DNA of 64,000 bases from Variovorax sp. S12S4 (lineage in GTDB: Bacteria; Pseudomonadota; Gammaproteobacteria; Burkholderiales; Burkholderiaceae_C), in NCBI RefSeq assembly GCF_023195515.1, contig NZ_JALPKR020000002.1:1155001-1219000 (forward strand). The letters are read 5' to 3'. The position numbers and the translations under genes were made by a program. The notes under the pieces were generated by a model. The model worked only from the letters and a program-made list of their open reading frames with translations. It had not been told where the DNA came from and searched no databases. This document shows, piece after piece, positions 8,623 through 17,374 of the stretch. Position 1 is the first letter of the stretch. The number at the start of each line of letters is the position of its first letter.

Positions 8623-9597
8623 TCAGTCCAGCTTGATGCCGGCCTGCTTGATGATCGGCCCCCAGCGCTTCGACTCGGCGCGCGCCAGCGCTTCGAACTG
8701 CGCGGGCGTGCCCGGCATGGCTTCCATGCCGAAATCATCGAAGCGCTTTTGTACCGCCGGCGTGCTGAACGCGCGGTTCAGCTCGCTGTTGAGCTTGGCC
8801 ACCGCGGCGGGCGGAAGGCCGGCCGGGCCCAGCACGCCCTGGAACGCGAACACCTCGGTATTGGGCACGCCCACTTCGGCCAGCGTCGGCACGTTGGGCA
8901 GCAGCTTGTTGCGCGCGCCGGAGCCAATGGCCAGCACGCGAACCTTGTTGCCCTGCATGATCGGCAGGCCCGAGGCCAGGTCCAGGAACATGCACGGCAC
9001 CTGCCCGCCCATCACGTCGGCCATCGCCGGGGCGGCGCCACGGTATGGAATGTGCGTGATGAAGGTGCCGGTGCGAACCTTGAACATCTCCATGGCCAGG
9101 TGATGCGGCGATCCGTTGCCCGGCGAGGCGTAGTTGACCTTGCCCGGATTGGCCTTCACATACGCCAGGAACTCCTTGAAGTTCTTGGCCGGAAAGTCCG
9201 GGTGCACCACCAGCGCCAGCGGAAACTTGCCGATCGCGCCGACGTAGGTGAAGTCTTTTTCCGGATTGAACGGCAGCTTGCCGAACAGGTGCTCGTTGAA
9301 GGCCAGCACGGCGTTGTCGGCCGACATCACGGTGTAGCCGTCGGGCTTGCTCTTTGCGACCAGGTCGGCGCCGATGTTGGTCGAGGCGCCGGGCCGGTTG
9401 TCGATAACGATCTGCTGGCCCAGCGCCTGGCGCATGGCCTCGGCGAGCGTGCGCGCAATCACGTCGGTACCGCCGCCCGCGGGATAGGGCACCACCCACT
9501 TGATGAGTTGCGTGGGGTAGTCCTGCGCGCTGGCGAACGGGCTTGCGGCCATGGCGGCGCCCGAAGCGAGCGTGGCCAGAAGAGTGCGGCGGTCCAT
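8623..9597 (-). CDS. Bug/TctC family periplasmic solute receptor
   Basis: 324 aa. A signal peptide (cleavage near SPFASAQ) precedes the Bug/TctC signature KWVVPYPAGGGTDVIAR and NRPGASTNIGADLVAKSKPDGYTV. Such proteins bind carboxylates or aromatic acids in the periplasm, and in Burkholderiales most are orphans without TctA/TctB genes, as here. It starts six nt downstream of a DUF2783 gene and a flavin monooxygenase on the same strand. An operon for uptake and hydroxylation of one aromatic compound is therefore plausible, but the ligand is unknown. Confidence 0.9.
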   Translation of the reverse strand: MDRRTLLATLASGAAMAASPFASAQDYPTQLIKWVVPYPAGGGTDVIARTLAEAMRQALGQQIVIDNRPGASTNIGADLVAKSKPDGYTVMSADNAVLAFNEHLFGKLPFNPEKDFTYVGAIGKFPLALVVHPDFPAKNFKEFLAYVKANPGKVNYASPGNGSPHHLAMEMFKVRTGTFITHIPYRGAAPAMADVMGGQVPCMFLDLASGLPIMQGNKVRVLAIGSGARNKLLPNVPTLAEVGVPNTEVFAFQGVLGPAGLPPAAVAKLNSELNRAFSTPAVQKRFDDFGMEAMPGTPAQFEALARAESKRWGPIIKQAGIKLD

Positions 9598-9602
9598 GTG
9601 GA

Positions 9603-9833
9603 TCAGTCTCCGGTTTGTTGTGATTGGGTTGCGGACAGCGATGGTACGGGCAGCGCGTCCAGCGCGTCGGCCAATGCGCGGCGGCAACGCGCCTCGTCGC
9701 CGACCTGCTCGAACAGCAGCAGCGCGAGCCGCGCGAGAAACAGCGATTCGCGTTCGGGGCCGGCTTCGGTGATGGCGCGCGCGCACTCCGCGTAGATGCG
9801 GTCCCGCGCGTCGGGGGCGAGCGATGTGGTCAT
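9603..9833 (-). CDS. DUF2783 family small protein
   Basis: 76 aa, mostly helical, with the core ESLFLARLALLLFEQVGDEARCRRAL typical of DUF2783. These short proteins are usually encoded directly after flavin-dependent aromatic hydroxylases, and here the start overlaps the monooxygenase stop by four bases (ATGA at 9830-9833). The role is unknown; a helper of the monooxygenase is an inference from conserved pairing. The stop lies six nt before the start of the Bug receptor. Confidence 0.7.
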   Translation of the reverse strand: MTTSLAPDARDRIYAECARAITEAGPERESLFLARLALLLFEQVGDEARCRRALADALDALPVPSLSATQSQQTGD

Positions 9834-11626
9834 GCGGCAATCTCCTTTAAAGCAGCGGCGGCGGAGCGGCCCAACGCGCCGGTCAGCGCGCCGCCCGGCA
9901 GGTTTTGCCAGCGCGCGGCCACATGGCCGTCGGGCCGCAGCAGATAGAAGGCGCCGTCACGTGCGCCCACCGCCTCGAACACCGCCGCGTCGGCATGTGC
10001 ATCGGCGCCATCGACGCCGGCACCCGCGATGACGCGAACCGCGAACGGCAGATCGCCGCGCAGCGCCTGCGCCACCTCGTCTTCCGGCAGCAAGGCGGTA
10101 CCGGCCCGCGGCCGCAGCACGAGCAATGTGAAGACCGGAGCGATCCAGTCGGTCAGGTGCCCCTGCTCAAGCTGCTGCTCGGCCATCACCTCCCCGGGCA
10201 ACGGGCCTGCCGCCAGCACATCGCCTTCGCTGGAAAGCGCCGAAGCCGCATAGCGCACCGCCTGCGTCTGCCGCGGATTGATCAGCTGCGCAATGCCGCG
10301 ATGCGCCTCCGACAGCGACAGCGCCGCTTCGCGCATCAGGTCGAAGCCGCGGGAAGGCGGCGACATGAATTCGGTGCTGCGCATCGCGTTCTCGGCATTG
10401 ACGTGGAAGGCTTCGATTCGCTCCTGCGAATACGAGTCGAGCAGCGCCGCATCCGATAGGCCGCGTGCCACGAACGCCAGCTTCCAGGCCAGGTTGTCGG
10501 CATCGTCGAAGCCCGAATTGAGGCCGCGCACACCGAAGATCGGCATCGCATGCGCCGCATTGCCGGCAAAGAGAACGCGGCCGTGCCGGTAGCTCTCGAG
10601 CGTCATCGCGCCCGCACGGTAGACCGAGGTCCACACCGTCTTCCACGGCAGGTGGCCTTCGCCAATGGCGTCCAGATGCCGCTGCACGAACTCGGCCACG
10701 GCCGCCGGCGTCAGCGCTTCTTCGGTGCTCTGGCCGGCACGCAACTGGTAGTCGATGCGCCAGATGTCATCGGGCTGGCGATGCATCAGCACGGTCGAGC
10801 CCGGGTTCCACGGCGGATCGAACCACGCGCGCCGTTCGGTCGGATGCTTGCTGTGCAACTCGATGTCGATGATGACGTAGCGCCCCTCGTAGCCCGTGCC
10901 CTCGAGCGAAAGCCCCAGCGACTTGCGCACGAAGCTCTGGCCGCCGTCGCAGGCCGCGAGCCACTGGCCCTGCAATCGGTAGGCGCGTTCGGGGTTGCGC
11001 ACGTCGAGCGTCACGCCGTCTTCATCCTGCGCAATGCCGACGAGTTCGGTGCCCCAGCGGATGTCGATGAGCCCCGGCGTCGCCTCGTTGCGGCGAAAGA
11101 TTTCTTCCAGCAGATAGTGCTCGGCGTAGTACTGCTCGAGGTTGATCATTGGCGGCAGCTTCTGCCGCTCGTCGTGCGGCATCTCGAAGCGGAACACCTC
11201 GGCCGTCTTGTAGAAGCTGCGCCCGCTGGTCCACGGCAGGCCCTTGGCCAGGAACGCCGGAAGCGCGCCGAGCCGCTCCATGATCTCCAGGCTGCGGCGC
11301 GAGATGCAGGCCGCGCGGCTGCCCACGCACACCGTGTCGTCGGCCTCGAGCACCACGCAGCGCACGCCGTGGTTCGCGAGCCCCAGCGCCAGCGCCATGC
11401 CGACCGGCCCGCCGCCCGCAATCACCACCGGATGGCGCCCCGGCTCCACGCCGCCCTGCTCCAGCGGCGGCGTCCACGGTTTGTAGCGCGTGTAGTGAAA
11501 GGCACCGACCGAAGGCGGCAGCCCGGTCGCGCTGGGCATCGGCGGCACGGGGCCGCTTGCGGCATCGGCGGCAATGGCGCCGGGGGCGGGAGCGGGCGCC
11601 TCGGCCGCAATGGTGGGGTTCGTCAT
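9830..11626 (-). CDS. FAD-dependent aromatic monooxygenase, MhpA/phenol-hydroxylase-like
   Basis: 598 aa. The FAD-binding Rossmann motif PVVIAGGGPVGMALALGLA lies near residue 58, and VLEADD closes the ADP site. The second FAD segment reads LFAGNAAHAMPIFGVRGLN, where most relatives have GDAAH. The last 120 residues resemble the thioredoxin-like C-terminal domain of phenol-hydroxylase-type enzymes (FYLLRPDGHVAARW). Such enzymes insert one oxygen atom into an aromatic ring using NAD(P)H. The N-terminal 50 residues are Ala/Pro-rich and outside the fold. It is divergent from a LuxR-type regulator 82 nt away and followed by DUF2783 and a Bug receptor. The substrate is unknown. Confidence 0.85.
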   Translation of the reverse strand: MTNPTIAAEAPAPAPGAIAADAASGPVPPMPSATGLPPSVGAFHYTRYKPWTPPLEQGGVEPGRHPVVIAGGGPVGMALALGLANHGVRCVVLEADDTVCVGSRAACISRRSLEIMERLGALPAFLAKGLPWTSGRSFYKTAEVFRFEMPHDERQKLPPMINLEQYYAEHYLLEEIFRRNEATPGLIDIRWGTELVGIAQDEDGVTLDVRNPERAYRLQGQWLAACDGGQSFVRKSLGLSLEGTGYEGRYVIIDIELHSKHPTERRAWFDPPWNPGSTVLMHRQPDDIWRIDYQLRAGQSTEEALTPAAVAEFVQRHLDAIGEGHLPWKTVWTSVYRAGAMTLESYRHGRVLFAGNAAHAMPIFGVRGLNSGFDDADNLAWKLAFVARGLSDAALLDSYSQERIEAFHVNAENAMRSTEFMSPPSRGFDLMREAALSLSEAHRGIAQLINPRQTQAVRYAASALSSEGDVLAAGPLPGEVMAEQQLEQGHLTDWIAPVFTLLVLRPRAGTALLPEDEVAQALRGDLPFAVRVIAGAGVDGADAHADAAVFEAVGARDGAFYLLRPDGHVAARWQNLPGGALTGALGRSAAAALKEIAA

Positions 11627-11708
11627 GCAGCGGGATTGTCCCGATGCGGGGCCACGCCCGTTGTCATAACTTTGTACGACGTATTTACCCTGAGTCTGGT
11701 CTGCTCCC

Positions 11709-12542
11709 ATGAGACGCTGGCGCATTCAACCCACTGCCGACACCACGCTGCCCGCGGCCATCGTCCGCGACGTGCTGGCGGGCATCGGCACGCCGCATCT
11801 CGCAGCCAACTGCCTTGCGGCCATGCACCGCGTGATGCCAGCGACCTTCTGCACCGTGTTCGCGGTCGATGCGACCGGCCGCATCGAGGCCGTGTCGGCG
11901 GCCAGCAGCTACGGCACCACGGCCGAACGCACCGCCGAGGGCTATGTGGCGCAGCGCTTCGACCTGCTCGACCCCAACATGACCTGGCTCGCGAAGCGCA
12001 AGCTGCCCAAGCGCGCGCAGCTGTGGCTGGGCCACCAGCGCGCCGAGGAGGTGGCCGACCCCGCCTACCGCGCCGCCTGCTACGGCGACGTAGGCATTCG
12101 CGAACGTGCGTCGGTGCTGCTGCTGACACCCACCGGCCAGCGCGTGGCGGTGAGCTTCTACCGGAGCCTGGCGCAGCCTGAATTCGACGAGCGCGACTTC
12201 GCGGCAATCGAGAGCCACGCCACCCTGCTGGCCGAGGCCACGATGGCCCACGGCCGCAGCACGGTGGCGGCAGGGAACACGGTGGCGCCCTCCCTGGCCT
12301 CGCGCCTGCTGACCTTGAGCCTGCGGGAGCGCGAAGTCATCGGCCACCTGATGGCGGGCAGCACCGCCAAGCAGACGGCGCGCGAGATCGGCATCGAGCT
12401 GACGACGGTGCGCACCCATCAATACCGGGCGTTCCGGCGGCTGGGCATACGGACACAGAAAGAGCTGCTGCGCGCCGCGGCCCCAAAAGTTCTTGAGCCT
12501 AGTCTTCAGCCGTATCGGCGGACTGGTCGGCCTGGGAATTGA
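11709..12542 (+). CDS. LuxR-family transcriptional regulator
   Basis: 277 aa. The C-terminal helix-turn-helix (about residues 197-255) reads LSLREREVIGHLMAGSTAKQTAREIGIELTTVRTHQYRAFRRLGI, a GerE/LuxR domain. The N-terminal 190 residues look like a sensory fold (AVSFYRSLAQPEFDERDF) without a recognised receiver Asp, so it is not an ordinary response regulator. It is divergent from the flavin monooxygenase and probably controls that operon. Its last 44 bases overlap the end of the convergent FAA-hydrolase gene. Confidence 0.82.
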   Translation: MRRWRIQPTADTTLPAAIVRDVLAGIGTPHLAANCLAAMHRVMPATFCTVFAVDATGRIEAVSAASSYGTTAERTAEGYVAQRFDLLDPNMTWLAKRKLPKRAQLWLGHQRAEEVADPAYRAACYGDVGIRERASVLLLTPTGQRVAVSFYRSLAQPEFDERDFAAIESHATLLAEATMAHGRSTVAAGNTVAPSLASRLLTLSLREREVIGHLMAGSTAKQTAREIGIELTTVRTHQYRAFRRLGIRTQKELLRAAAPKVLEPSLQPYRRTGRPGN

Positions 12543-13578
12543 CCAGCGACACCGGCGCCACCTTCGGCCGCCCCGCCACCGACACCACCTCCTGGTCGAT
12601 CGCGCCGAACAGCGAGTGGCCGTCGAGCCCCTTCATCTCGATGCGGATCGTGTCGCCGAACTTCATGAACTCGGTCACGGGCTCGCCGCCCTGGATGGTT
12701 TCGATGCAGCGCTTCTCGGCAATGCACGAATAGCCCTTGGGCCAGTCCATGCGGCCGTTCTTTTCCACGCCCTTGTTGCTCACGGTGCCGCTGCCGACGA
12801 TGCTGCCGGCGCGCACATTGCGCGTCTTGGCGATGTGGGCGATGAGCTGGCCGAAGTGAAAGGTCATCTCCGGCCCGGCGTCGCACATGCCGACCTTGCG
12901 GCCGTTCCAGCTGCTTTGCAGCGTCAGGTGCACCCGGCCGTTCTGCCAGGCCTCGCCGATTTCGTCGAGCGTCACGGCCACCGGGCTGAAGGCGGTGGCG
13001 GGCTTGCTCTGGAAGAAGCCGAAGCCCTTGGCGAGCTCGGCCGGAATCAGGTTGCGCAGGCTCACGTCGTTGGCCAGCATCACCAGCCGGATGCCGTCGA
13101 GCGCCTGGTCGGGCGTGGCGCCCATCTTCACGTCGCCGGTAATCACCGCGATCTCGGCCTCGAAATCGATGCCCATGGCTTCGTTCGGCACCACGATGTC
13201 GTCGGTCGGGCCGAGAAAGTCGTCGCTGCCGCCCTGGTACATCAGCGGGTCCTGATAGAAACTTTCAGGCACTTCGGCGTTGCGCGCCTTGCGCACCAGC
13301 TCGACGTGGTTCAGGTACGCCGAGCCGTCGGCCCACTGGTAGGCGCGCGGCAGCGGCGCCATGCACATCGAGGGATCGAACGGAAAGGAATGGCGCGCGC
13401 GGCCGTTGTTGACCGCGTCGTACAGGTCCTGCAGCTGCGGGCTCATGAAGCCCCAGTCGTCCAGCACCTGCTGCAGCCGGCTGGCAATGCCGGTGGCGTA
13501 GTGGGCGAGCGTGAGGTCGCGCGAGACGACGACGAGCTGGCCGTCGCGGGAGCCGTCCTTCAGGGTGGCGAGTTTCAT
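12499..13578 (-). CDS. Fumarylacetoacetate hydrolase family protein
   Basis: 359 aa. The FAH signature is clear: DDIVVPNEAMGIDFEAEIAVI, with the acidic metal ligands, then MLANDVSLRNL, GFGFFQSKPATAFSP and the late segment AGSIVGSGTVSNKG. FAH-fold enzymes cleave or decarboxylate acylpyruvates at the end of aromatic ring-cleavage pathways. The N-terminal domain of about 100 residues is like that of fumarylacetoacetases and is longer than in minimal FAHD proteins. It lies near a flavin monooxygenase gene and convergent to its regulator, which fits aromatic catabolism. The precise substrate is not known. Confidence 0.87.
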   Translation of the reverse strand: MKLATLKDGSRDGQLVVVSRDLTLAHYATGIASRLQQVLDDWGFMSPQLQDLYDAVNNGRARHSFPFDPSMCMAPLPRAYQWADGSAYLNHVELVRKARNAEVPESFYQDPLMYQGGSDDFLGPTDDIVVPNEAMGIDFEAEIAVITGDVKMGATPDQALDGIRLVMLANDVSLRNLIPAELAKGFGFFQSKPATAFSPVAVTLDEIGEAWQNGRVHLTLQSSWNGRKVGMCDAGPEMTFHFGQLIAHIAKTRNVRAGSIVGSGTVSNKGVEKNGRMDWPKGYSCIAEKRCIETIQGGEPVTEFMKFGDTIRIEMKGLDGHSLFGAIDQEVVSVAGRPKVAPVSLVNSQADQSADTAED

Positions 13579-13711
13579 GGTGGCAATTGCGTGATGAAGG
13601 ACACGGGGCGAACACGAGAGCCGGCGCCGCGCCCACTAAACTGGGTGAACGGGCGGCAGTGTACCGAGGTGCTCCTTGTGAACCTCGACGCCCGCGCTCA
13701 CTCCACACCTC

Positions 13712-14917
13712 ATGCCGACGCTTGCCGCCTCCCCGTTTTCGCCCCTTGCGCCCCCGGCACGCCCCTCGTGGCGGGCGCTCGCCGGGCTGACGCTGGCGGT
13801 GGGGCTGGTTCACGTTCTGCTGCTGGGGCTGGCGCCCACGGCCATCGGCCCGGATCCCTCGCCTCTTGCGAACAAGTTCACCACCCGGACGATCGTGATC
13901 GCGCCGCCCGCACCGGAAAAGCCGGCCGCTGCCGCCGCAGCTGTCGCCCCGGCTGAAGCCAAGCCACCGCCGCCCGTCAAACCGCGTCGGCCGCGCGAGC
14001 CTTCCGCGCCCAAGCCGCCGACGGCGCCCGAGCCCATGCCAGTCCCAGCACCCCAGGTTTTCGAAGAGCCTCCGCCGGAAACGCGTGCTCTCACGGCGCA
14101 AACCGCTATCGATTCAGGAGCAGCCGCTCCTGAGCCGCCGGCAAGCGCCCCGGCAGGTGCTGCGCTGGGCGGCGCGGGCAGCACAAGCAACGCCGGCATC
14201 GGGGACGGAGGAGCCGGAGGCGCCGCGAGCGCAACGGCCGGCAATGTCGTCGGCCCGGAGGCGCTGCGCATTCCCGGCTCGGTCAAGCTCGCCTTCGCGG
14301 TCACCGGCCAGCAGGGCTCATCGCCAATGCAAGGCGTTTTCGGCGACCTGGCCTGGCTGCAGGACGGCAGCAGCTACGACGCGCGGCTTTCTCTCAAATT
14401 CCTGTTCAGGACAATCCGCAGCCAGCACAGCACCGGCAAGATCGGCCCCACCGGCATCGAACCGGACCGCTTTTCGGAGGCCCGCAAGGGCGAGGTGGCT
14501 TCGCACTTCCTGCGCGACCAAGGCCAGGTGATGTTCAGCAACAACGCGCCCAGCGTGCCCCTGCTGCCCGGCGCGCAAGACCGGCTCAGCGTGGTGATGC
14601 AGCTCGGTGGCATGCTGGCGGGCGACCCGGGGCGGTATCCGGCCGGGAGCCGCATTTCCATCCAGACGGTCGGGCCGCGCGATGCCGGCGTCTGGGTCTT
14701 CAACATCGAAGGCGAAGAGCAAATGACCGTGCCGGCCGGCGACTACGCGGTGCGCAAGCTCACGCGCAGCCCCCGGCGCGAGTTCGACGACAAGATCGAA
14801 ATCTGGCTCGCGCCGGCCCTTGGGTACCTGCCGGTGCGGATGAAACAGACACAGGCCAACGGCGATTTCGCCGACATGCAGTTGCGCGAATCCCTTCCGG
14901 CGGGGCCCTCGAACTAG
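13712..14917 (+). CDS. DUF3108 domain-containing protein with TonB-like N-terminus
   Basis: 401 aa. One membrane segment (residues about 22-42) is followed by a long Pro/Ala/Lys-rich periplasmic spacer (about 60-175), as in TonB-like proteins. The C-terminal 220 residues match DUF3108: SVKLAFAVTGQQG, LSLKFLFRTIRSQHSTG and GDYAVRKLTRSPRREFDDKIEIWLAPALGYLPVRMKQT. DUF3108 proteins are secreted or inner-membrane-anchored beta-rich proteins of unknown function. The start at 13712 gives a short polar N-terminus before the membrane segment. Nothing in its neighbours assigns a pathway. Confidence 0.8.
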   Translation: MPTLAASPFSPLAPPARPSWRALAGLTLAVGLVHVLLLGLAPTAIGPDPSPLANKFTTRTIVIAPPAPEKPAAAAAAVAPAEAKPPPPVKPRRPREPSAPKPPTAPEPMPVPAPQVFEEPPPETRALTAQTAIDSGAAAPEPPASAPAGAALGGAGSTSNAGIGDGGAGGAASATAGNVVGPEALRIPGSVKLAFAVTGQQGSSPMQGVFGDLAWLQDGSSYDARLSLKFLFRTIRSQHSTGKIGPTGIEPDRFSEARKGEVASHFLRDQGQVMFSNNAPSVPLLPGAQDRLSVVMQLGGMLAGDPGRYPAGSRISIQTVGPRDAGVWVFNIEGEEQMTVPAGDYAVRKLTRSPRREFDDKIEIWLAPALGYLPVRMKQTQANGDFADMQLRESLPAGPSN

Positions 14918-14980
14918 CGCGAAAGTGGAGGAAACAAGCATAGAAATTAATGCGTTTTCTCTACAAAAAGACAACCGAGC

Positions 14981-15008
14981 TTGAAACTGGCGCGTTGATT
15001 GCTATCTA
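14981..15008 (+). promoter_or_regulatory. Candidate sigma-70 promoter of the DUF3567 gene
   Basis: TTGAAA at 14981-14986 and TATCTA at 15003-15008 are separated by 16 bases. Transcription would begin near 15014, which would leave an ATG at 15015 without a leader and favours the downstream ATG at 15048 as the start of the DUF3567 gene. This rests on consensus matching only. Confidence 0.4.
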
Positions 15009-15047
15009 ACCCCCATGAACGCCATCGACATCCTCACAGGCCCCGCA

Positions 15048-15326
15048 ATGAACATGCTCTATGACTCAGAGTCCTTCGTCGTCGTGCACGTGCAGCCGAA
15101 CGAAAGCGACACACCCGCCCAGCCCAATGTGCCGGTCCTGGAACGCCACGGCTTCGAGATCGTCGACAAGCGCTCGGGCAAAGAGGTCTACCTCGACGGC
15201 TCGTGGGCCGAACTGTTCCAGCAGCAAATTGCCGCCTGGCAGCTCAATACGCCCACCCAGGAAGAGGTCGAGGACACGCTCGAAGGCTATGCCGAGCTGG
15301 CTCACACGCCGGTGCTGGTGCACTGA
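15048..15326 (+). CDS. DUF3567 family protein
   Basis: 92 aa. It matches the small, acidic DUF3567 family of Burkholderiales, with MNMLYDSESFVVV at the start and HGFEIVDKRSGKEVYLDG in the centre. An in-frame ATG at 15015 would add 11 residues; the start at 15048 was chosen because family members begin with MxMLY and because a candidate promoter ends just before 15015. Its function is unknown. It is followed by a strong terminator shared with the convergent AbrB gene. Confidence 0.82.
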   Translation: MNMLYDSESFVVVHVQPNESDTPAQPNVPVLERHGFEIVDKRSGKEVYLDGSWAELFQQQIAAWQLNTPTQEEVEDTLEGYAELAHTPVLVH

Positions 15327-15342
15327 GCCCGCCCGCCCCGGA

Positions 15343-15372
15343 TAAAAAAGCGCCTTTCGAGGCGCTTTTTTT
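15343..15372. terminator. Bidirectional rho-independent terminator
   Basis: An AGCGCCT / AGGCGCT stem with a TTCG loop is flanked by an A-run on the left and a T-run on the right. It can therefore terminate both the DUF3567 gene on plus and the convergent AbrB gene on minus. Confidence 0.88.
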
Positions 15373-15394
15373 GTGCCCACTCAGCCGTGGCCGC

Positions 15395-16459
15395 TCATTT
15401 CCGACCGTAGATCCACCGGTACATCGGCCCCACCAGCAGCAGCACCGCCACCAGCCGGCACACCTGAAACGCCGTGACCACCGGCACCCCCAGCTGCAAG
15501 ACCTTGGCGGTGATCGACATTTCGGCAATGCCGCCCGGCGAAGTGCCCAGGATCATCGTGGCGGGGTGCAGCCCCGTCGCCCGGGCCAGCAGCCATGCGG
15601 CGCCTGCGCACACCACCAGCATGACGACCGTGCCCAGCGCCACCGAACCCAGCCAGCGCGGCGCCGTGTACAAGAACTCGCGGCTGAAGCGCACGCCCAG
15701 GCTCACGGCAATCACCAGCTGCGCGGTGTTCGACATCCAGGTGGGCACGGCCGACAGCGCCTGGCCCGCGATGGTGAACCCCATGGCAACCACCAGCGGC
15801 CCCATGAACCACGGGTTGGTGCGGCCCAGCGCACGCATCGCAAGGCCGCCGATGCCGGTGGCCAGCGCAAGCAGCAGGAGCCCGCTCGCATTCACCTCGC
15901 GCACCATGGGTGGATTGATTTCGAGCCCATGCAACCCGCTCCACTGCATGGCGAACGGAATGGTGATGGTCACCACCACCAGGCGCAGGCTGTGCGCGGC
16001 CGCCACCAGATCGGTACGCGCGCCGGCCGATTCGGACAGCAGCGTCATCTCCGACGCGCCGCCGATGGCGCCGGCGAAGTAAGTTGTCGCTCTCATCGAT
16101 TTCGCCGGTACATGCGGCATTCGCTTGGCGTGCAGCCCATGCAACCAACGCCCGAAGCCCCAGCCGAGCAGCAAGGCCCAGGCAATGGCGAGCGCAATGG
16201 CCCACCAGACGCCGGCCACCAGCGCCACCACCTGCGGCGTGAAGTAGAGGCCCAGCGCGGTGCCGATGGTCCATTGCCCGCCGTTGCGCAGCGGCGTGTA
16301 GCTCGCGGTGGGGGCGCCGGCAATCGATGCCAGCGACACCGCGAGCAGCGGGCCGATCATCCATGGCAGGGGCGTGTGCAGAGCCAGGCAGACTTCCGCC
16401 GCGGCGAGTGCAAGCAACAGCGTGGCCAGCACGCGAACCGGAAAGCGAAGGGACACCAC
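15395..16459 (-). CDS. AbrB family (membrane AbrB duplication) transporter
   Basis: About 354 aa, almost entirely hydrophobic, with roughly ten membrane segments in two similar halves. Family-typical stretches are PLPWMIGPLLA, TTYFAGAIGGASEMTLLSE, NPWFMGPLVVAMGF and TMILGTSPGGIAEMSITAKVL. The two GG(A/I)(S/A)EM loops are the internal duplication. The family is often labelled AbrB-type or ammonia-monooxygenase-like, but the function is not proven and no monooxygenase is implied. The start is uncertain: no ATG suits, and a GTG at 16459 gives the usual family length. It is divergent from the ChaN-like gene. Confidence 0.78.
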   Translation of the reverse strand: MVSLRFPVRVLATLLLALAAAEVCLALHTPLPWMIGPLLAVSLASIAGAPTASYTPLRNGGQWTIGTALGLYFTPQVVALVAGVWWAIALAIAWALLLGWGFGRWLHGLHAKRMPHVPAKSMRATTYFAGAIGGASEMTLLSESAGARTDLVAAAHSLRLVVVTITIPFAMQWSGLHGLEINPPMVREVNASGLLLLALATGIGGLAMRALGRTNPWFMGPLVVAMGFTIAGQALSAVPTWMSNTAQLVIAVSLGVRFSREFLYTAPRWLGSVALGTVVMLVVCAGAAWLLARATGLHPATMILGTSPGGIAEMSITAKVLQLGVPVVTAFQVCRLVAVLLLVGPMYRWIYGRK

Positions 16460-16517
16460 AGGAAAAAAGCGAAATTGGACGGCAAGGCGTGCGGGCGCCA
16501 ACGCATAGTATGGCGCG

Positions 16518-17357
16518 ATGCAATCCCAACCCTTCCCCGCGCGGGCTCCCCGATTCCTGGTCCCCCTGCTCGCCGCCGTCGTGCTGGCAGGGTGCTCCGC
16601 CTTTTCGCCCGGCCCTGATGCGCCCGTGGCAAAGCGCGCCGCGGCGCTGCTGCCGGCGGACGCGCTCATCCTGGGCGAGCAGCACGATGCGGCCGAGCAC
16701 CACGCCATCGAGCGGGAAACCGTCGAGGCGCTGGCGAGCCAGGGCAAGCTGGCCGCACTGCTGCTCGAAATGGCCGAGGAAGGCAAGAGCACCGCGCGTC
16801 TCGACCGCACGGCCACCGAAGCGCAGGTGCAAGCCGCCCTCGGCTGGAACGACAAGGCCTGGCCCTGGCGAAGCTATGGTCCGGCGGTGATGGCCGCCGT
16901 GCGCGCCGGCGTGCCCGTCATCGGCGCCAACATGCCGCGCGCGCGAATGAAGAACGCCATGGCCGACGTCTCGCTCGACGTGCAGCTCAACGGCGAGGCC
17001 TACACCGCGCAGCAGGACGCCGTGCGCGAGGGCCACTGCAAGCTGCTGCCCGAAGCCCAGATCGTGCCCATGACGCGCATCCAGGTCGGGCGCGACCGCG
17101 CCATGGCGCAAGCCATCGTCAAGGCCCGGCAGCCGGGCAAGACGGTGCTGCTGATCAGCGGCGCGGGGCACGCCACCAAGGTGCTGGGGGTGCCGCAGCA
17201 CCTGCCGACCGATGTTTCGGTCAAGACGGTGCGGCTGCAGGCCGGCGGCGATTCACCCGAGTCGAACGAAGACAACAAGGGCGCCTACGACGCCGTGTGG
17301 CGCACGCCCGCCCTGCCGCCCAAAGACTACTGCGCGGGCATGCGGGCACCCGCGTAG
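16518..17357 (+). CDS. ChaN family lipoprotein
   Basis: 279 aa. A lipoprotein signal with lipobox VLAGCS puts the modified Cys near residue 26. The ChaN fold is seen as ADALILGEQHDAAEHH early, LLLEMAEEGKS, and PGKTVLLISGAGHATKVLGVPQHL late. ChaN proteins are heme-binding outer-membrane lipoproteins linked to iron uptake and are distantly related to TraB/GumN proteins, as in the gene at 5716. No heme or TonB gene is adjacent, so the role is taken from family membership. Confidence 0.85.
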   Translation: MQSQPFPARAPRFLVPLLAAVVLAGCSAFSPGPDAPVAKRAAALLPADALILGEQHDAAEHHAIERETVEALASQGKLAALLLEMAEEGKSTARLDRTATEAQVQAALGWNDKAWPWRSYGPAVMAAVRAGVPVIGANMPRARMKNAMADVSLDVQLNGEAYTAQQDAVREGHCKLLPEAQIVPMTRIQVGRDRAMAQAIVKARQPGKTVLLISGAGHATKVLGVPQHLPTDVSVKTVRLQAGGDSPESNEDNKGAYDAVWRTPALPPKDYCAGMRAPA

Positions 17358-17374
17358 CCTGGGCGCCCGGCGGC

